Below, one piece after another: positions 61,148-64,000 of a stretch of DNA of 64,000 nt (position 1 is the stretch's first letter; each line of letters begins with the position of its first letter). Below the pieces are notes generated by a model that was not told where the DNA came from, did not search any database, and worked only from the letters and a program-made list of their open reading frames with translations. The DNA lies in the NCBI GenBank assembly GCA_017617035.1, contig JAFZWV010000031.1, positions 1 to 64,000 of the forward strand. The letters run 5' to 3'. A program made the translations under genes and the position numbers. Source of the DNA: Bacteroidales bacterium (lineage in GTDB: Bacteria; Bacteroidota; Bacteroidia; Bacteroidales; UBA932).

Positions 61148-62020
61148 ATGAAACGTATATTCTTTGCGGCATTTGCCCTTCTTATCGGACTGTCTCTGTC
61201 CGGGCAGGAGTACTGGCTGCCATCCCAGGAACTGATTGAGAAGGCGCGCCAGGAACCTATCATCAAAAAGCATATCGAGAAATGTTTCGCCAGAAAAGAC
61301 GTGTTTGGTGGAAACATCACCGAAACATGGACTATCAAGGGCGACGAATTGCGCATAACCCACGTAGTGAAATTACGAGGGCGCGATATGTACGAATCCG
61401 GCCAGTATCTATATGTAGAAGGTAACGCATCGTATACCCCAGATGTCTGGGCGGCACAAGCAAAAGATAGCGAAACCGCGTTGATGCTGAATCGAAGCGA
61501 GGGCGTCTATTCCGCATATCGGACATTGTGCGACCCCTGGCTTACCTGGCTGTTCTACATAGCGGGATACACGATGGTCGACGATTGGAAATTCAAACTC
61601 TATAAAAAGGCCAACGAAGTAATTACAACACGTCCGAAGGACCTTGCCGATACCGCCATCAAGTTTTATCATCTTCCGGATTGGAGCCGTGAGAGCCAGA
61701 TAGCGCTGCTGGCCAAAAATAAGGCCAGTAGGACTAAGACTTCCTGGGGCTTACAGGCACATATGGCGTCCTCCAGCAAGTATACAGATGTCAAGTCAAT
61801 GTCGGCAGAGGGCATCGAAGTCTGCGCCGGAGTCCTAGACGCGGCGCAGTATGATCAGATGGCTCTTGATCCCGCAAGCGCGGTGGCCTACATCTACGCC
61901 GACAACCCTCTTATCGTCATTGCAGCGCGAACACTGGAGATTCCGCTGCTCATCCGACTTTACGACATAACCCGACTGGGAACTAAAACTTCAATCCTCA
62001 TTAACCCTGAAAGCTTATGA
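61148..62020 (+). CDS. Secreted protein of unknown function
   Basis: A 290-residue protein with a cleavable signal peptide (ends LSLSGQE). The mature part has helices and a central aromatic region (CDPWLTWLFYIAGYTMVDDWKF). No family is recognised. The start follows the promoter by 3 nt; an upstream in-frame start would cross the divergent promoter. It overlaps the next gene by 4 nt, so the two probably act together. Confidence 0.78.
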   Translation: MKRIFFAAFALLIGLSLSGQEYWLPSQELIEKARQEPIIKKHIEKCFARKDVFGGNITETWTIKGDELRITHVVKLRGRDMYESGQYLYVEGNASYTPDVWAAQAKDSETALMLNRSEGVYSAYRTLCDPWLTWLFYIAGYTMVDDWKFKLYKKANEVITTRPKDLADTAIKFYHLPDWSRESQIALLAKNKASRTKTSWGLQAHMASSSKYTDVKSMSAEGIEVCAGVLDAAQYDQMALDPASAVAYIYADNPLIVIAARTLEIPLLIRLYDITRLGTKTSILINPESL

Positions 62021-62529
62021 AACGCCTGATATTCATTTTACTTCTTTTAATCCCGCTGGCAGCAAAGGCTCAGGGACCGGTGAAGGAGCTTCCCGCCGAT
62101 ATCCTGGATTACATAGACCGTGTCCAGGCGCAGACCGAACTGGAGAGCCAGTATTATGTCGATGACATCAAAGACCTTACGGAAAGGATTCAGAACTGGT
62201 TCAAAAACGTGAAAAGAGCAAAACCCTCTACTCACACTACAGTATTATACGATGAGAGAAAACCCGAGGAGGGCGTTCTGGTAAAACTGGTCGCCACTTC
62301 GTGGTATGATCTTATCGACGGAGTGAATATGCCGACCGGTGAGGATATAATGGCGGAATTCGCTGCCGACGGTCAGCCCCGTGGGATAGCCTTCGCGGCA
62401 GCCTGCGCCCTTTGGCGCGCATGCCCGCTGACAATTACTCTTTCGGCGGACCGTTTTGCCGAAAATGGCCTTTACATTTCGCTCCAACTCTCATTCGAAG
62501 ACCTTTTGCAAATCTGTTCGCAGTTATAA
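62017..62529 (+). CDS. Small secreted protein of unknown function
   Basis: A 170-residue protein with a cleavable signal peptide (ends AAKAQG). It is predicted helical at the start (PADILDYIDRVQAQTELESQYYVDDIKDLTERIQNWF) and more beta-like later. No family is recognised. Overlap of 4 nt with the previous gene suggests a shared role. Confidence 0.72.
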   Translation: MKRLIFILLLLIPLAAKAQGPVKELPADILDYIDRVQAQTELESQYYVDDIKDLTERIQNWFKNVKRAKPSTHTTVLYDERKPEEGVLVKLVATSWYDLIDGVNMPTGEDIMAEFAADGQPRGIAFAAACALWRACPLTITLSADRFAENGLYISLQLSFEDLLQICSQL

Positions 62530-62542
62530 GGGTGAGAATTGT

Positions 62543-62550
62543 TATCTTTG
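62543..62550 (+). promoter_or_regulatory. -7 box TATCTTTG of tmk
   Basis: A perfect match ending 6 nt before ATG62557. Confidence 0.65.
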
Positions 62551-62556
62551 CATGCT

Positions 62557-63231
62557 ATGCTGATTGTATTGGAAGGACTGGACGGAGCTGGTAAATCGAC
62601 TCAGGTCCGCAAACTCAAAGAATACCTCGAGAGCAAGGGCGATCTCGAATATATCCATTTCCCGCGCTATGACGCTCCCGTCTACGGAGAGCTTATTTCC
62701 GCTTTCCTTCGCGGTGATTTCGGGACTAACGAGACGGTTCATCCGCAGCTCGTGGCCTTGATTTATGCGGAGGACCGCCATGGCGCAGCGCCTGAGATCA
62801 AGCAGTCGCTCGCTAAGGGGCGTAACGTCCTTTTCGACCGCTATGTCTATTCCAATATAGCATATCAGTGTGCGAAACTCAACGATCCGGAGAAGATAGA
62901 GGCCCTTCGCAAATGGATCATCGACACTGAATTCGGCTATTTCGGTGAGCCGAAGCCCGACCTCAATATCTTCCTCGACGTCCCTCTAAGTTTTGTCGAG
63001 AGCAATCTCAAATCCCAGCGAGAGGGTTCCGACCGTGATTATCTCGGCGGCGGAAAAGACATCCACGAATCCAGCATCGCTTTTCAGGCGCGTGTACGCG
63101 ATATGTATTTGATGCAGGCGCAGAAAGACCCGAACCTCAAGGTGGTCGACTGTTCCGACAAGAATGGCAACATGCTCCCCGAAGACGATATCTTCGCAAA
63201 GATCAAGGCTTTAGTAGATGAGCGCATCTGA
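62557..63231 (+). CDS. tmk: Thymidylate kinase
   Basis: A 224-residue kinase that converts dTMP to dTDP. It has the P-loop GLDGAGKST (7-15), the DRY-type motif FDRYVYSNIAYQ (about 94) and a LID-like region with SDRDYLGGG. ATG62557 (MLIVLEGLDG) is the family start and follows the -7 box by 6 nt; an in-frame start at 62539 would include the promoter. It overlaps the next gene by 14 nt. Confidence 0.94.
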   Translation: MLIVLEGLDGAGKSTQVRKLKEYLESKGDLEYIHFPRYDAPVYGELISAFLRGDFGTNETVHPQLVALIYAEDRHGAAPEIKQSLAKGRNVLFDRYVYSNIAYQCAKLNDPEKIEALRKWIIDTEFGYFGEPKPDLNIFLDVPLSFVESNLKSQREGSDRDYLGGGKDIHESSIAFQARVRDMYLMQAQKDPNLKVVDCSDKNGNMLPEDDIFAKIKALVDERI

Positions 63232-64000
63232 GTTTTTCCGCAGGCTGGCGGCGATTCTTTTCGGTATAGTGCTGTTTCTGGGCGGCATCCTTAAACTGAT
63301 GGATCCGGTCGGTTCGCAGCTCGTTATCGAGTCGTATCTCAACTGGACTCACCTGGGATTCCTTCGCGGCATTTCTATGCCCATAGCGTTCTTCTTCAAC
63401 CTGCTGGAGTGCTTTGTCGGCGCAGCGCTGATTGCGGGGGCATGGACCAGCTGGATACGCTGGGTCTCGCTCGGACTGATGAGCTTCTTTACCATGCTCA
63501 CACTCCTGATGCTCATCTTCAATCCCTCAATGGACTGCGGATGCTTCGGCGAAATCGTGCATCTGACGCATCTGCAGAGCTTCTTGAAGAACGTGGTGCT
63601 GCTACTGCTCTGGGTTGTGGCATTCGTGCCCACGAACCGGGTACGCCGGCAGCATGTCCGCAGGCCGATCCTGGTTGCACTCACGATGGCCATTTTGGTC
63701 GCTTTTGCGACCTGGAACTTCCGCCACCTCCCGATGCTGGACCTCACCGACCTGCGCGCTGGGACCGAACTCGAGGAGGGGAGCGTGTCGCTGCTGGGCG
63801 CGGACGGCGAGTACCACGACGAGCTGGCGCTGGAGGGCGGTGTGATGCTGATTTCGGTCTACGAGCCGGCCGCGCTCACCCGTCGCGACCGCGAGCGCAT
63901 TGCCCGCACCATGCTGCTTGCCCATGACTACGGCCTCATGCCCATAGTCGCTGCCGCCATGCCCGCGAAGCCGGAGGACGCCCTCGAAGGCGCGTTCATC
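63218..64000 (+). CDS. DoxX/MauE-like membrane protein (partial)
   Basis: Open to the window end: 261 codons without a stop. Four hydrophobic helices (about 8-160) enclose the motif DCGCFGE, typical of MauE/DoxX-like quinone-linked redox proteins; a soluble domain follows (MLISVYEPAALTRRDRERIARTM), possibly thioredoxin-like. It probably works in disulfide or electron transfer at the membrane. The start overlaps tmk by 14 nt. Confidence 0.8.
   Translation, partial: MSASEFFRRLAAILFGIVLFLGGILKLMDPVGSQLVIESYLNWTHLGFLRGISMPIAFFFNLLECFVGAALIAGAWTSWIRWVSLGLMSFFTMLTLLMLIFNPSMDCGCFGEIVHLTHLQSFLKNVVLLLLWVVAFVPTNRVRRQHVRRPILVALTMAILVAFATWNFRHLPMLDLTDLRAGTELEEGSVSLLGADGEYHDELALEGGVMLISVYEPAALTRRDRERIARTMLLAHDYGLMPIVAAAMPAKPEDALEGAFI

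Overview
The window comes from a Bacteroidota chromosome, most likely order Bacteroidales. The evidence is the repeated TAnnTTTG-type -7 promoter box, the near absence of Shine-Dalgarno sequences, the many lipoproteins and TonB-linked envelope proteins, and Bacteroidota-typical families (DUF4295, DUF4296, DUF4249, DUF3575, SusE/F-like, Porin_10-like, head-GIN). Coding GC is moderately high by eye. A gut Bacteroidales lineage is plausible, but the species cannot be named from the sequence alone.

Layout. 1-6.1 kb: end of rpmG, DUF4295, ftsY, pheT, a DUF4296 lipoprotein, deoC and a GH130 glycoside phosphorylase. 6.1-12.8 kb: tRNA-Ser beside a nested inverted-repeat region, then envelope genes (lipoprotein, TonB-dependent receptor, DUF4249 lipoprotein, HExxH lipoprotein, DUF3575). 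12.8-14.4 kb: a Y1/HUH (RAYT-like) transposase gene sitting between two same-direction arrays of a 52-bp repeat. 14.5-19 kb: tRNA-Leu, a class II aldolase with an E2-like partner, typA, a DUF177 protein, rpmF and tRNA-Arg. 19-29.9 kb: pbpC with an alpha-2-macroglobulin gene, a SusE/F-like lipoprotein, sppA and a small beta-barrel protein. 29.9-36.9 kb: an SGNH lipase, galM, an ABC transporter/GntR/head-GIN module, a LytTR regulator and a lipoprotein. 36.9-46.8 kb: acyl-CoA synthetase, dCMP deaminase, ctpA, TonB-like, udk, asnS, ExbB/ExbD and tatD. 46.9-58.5 kb: dprA, queA, NUDIX, SRPBCC, RsmF-like methylase, TPR protein, FtsX-like permease, porin, ftsB, nucleotidyltransferase and CPBP protease. 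58.5-64 kb: a lipoprotein, a low-GC pair (membrane protein and ankyrin protein) behind a short folP, two secreted proteins, tmk and a DoxX/MauE-like gene cut by the window end.

The most unusual content is non-coding. (1) Seven intergenic hairpin elements share the core CCCGGAyTAGGGTCGC...GCGA, while their long complementary arms are largely specific to each locus; all begin at or within a few bases of a gene's stop codon. (2) The transposase gene and its fourteen-unit, 52-bp repeat arrays look like a small self-contained mobile system. (3) A second repeat, containing GAGCGAAGCGAAGGA, is translated in frame inside three proteins. (4) About ten genes have the -7 box only 3-6 nt before the start codon, which predicts leaderless mRNAs; several divergent gene pairs have back-to-back or overlapping -7 boxes.

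Start codons were chosen from signal peptides, family start sites and promoter position. Functional names are family-level inferences from motifs read by eye; no database search was possible.
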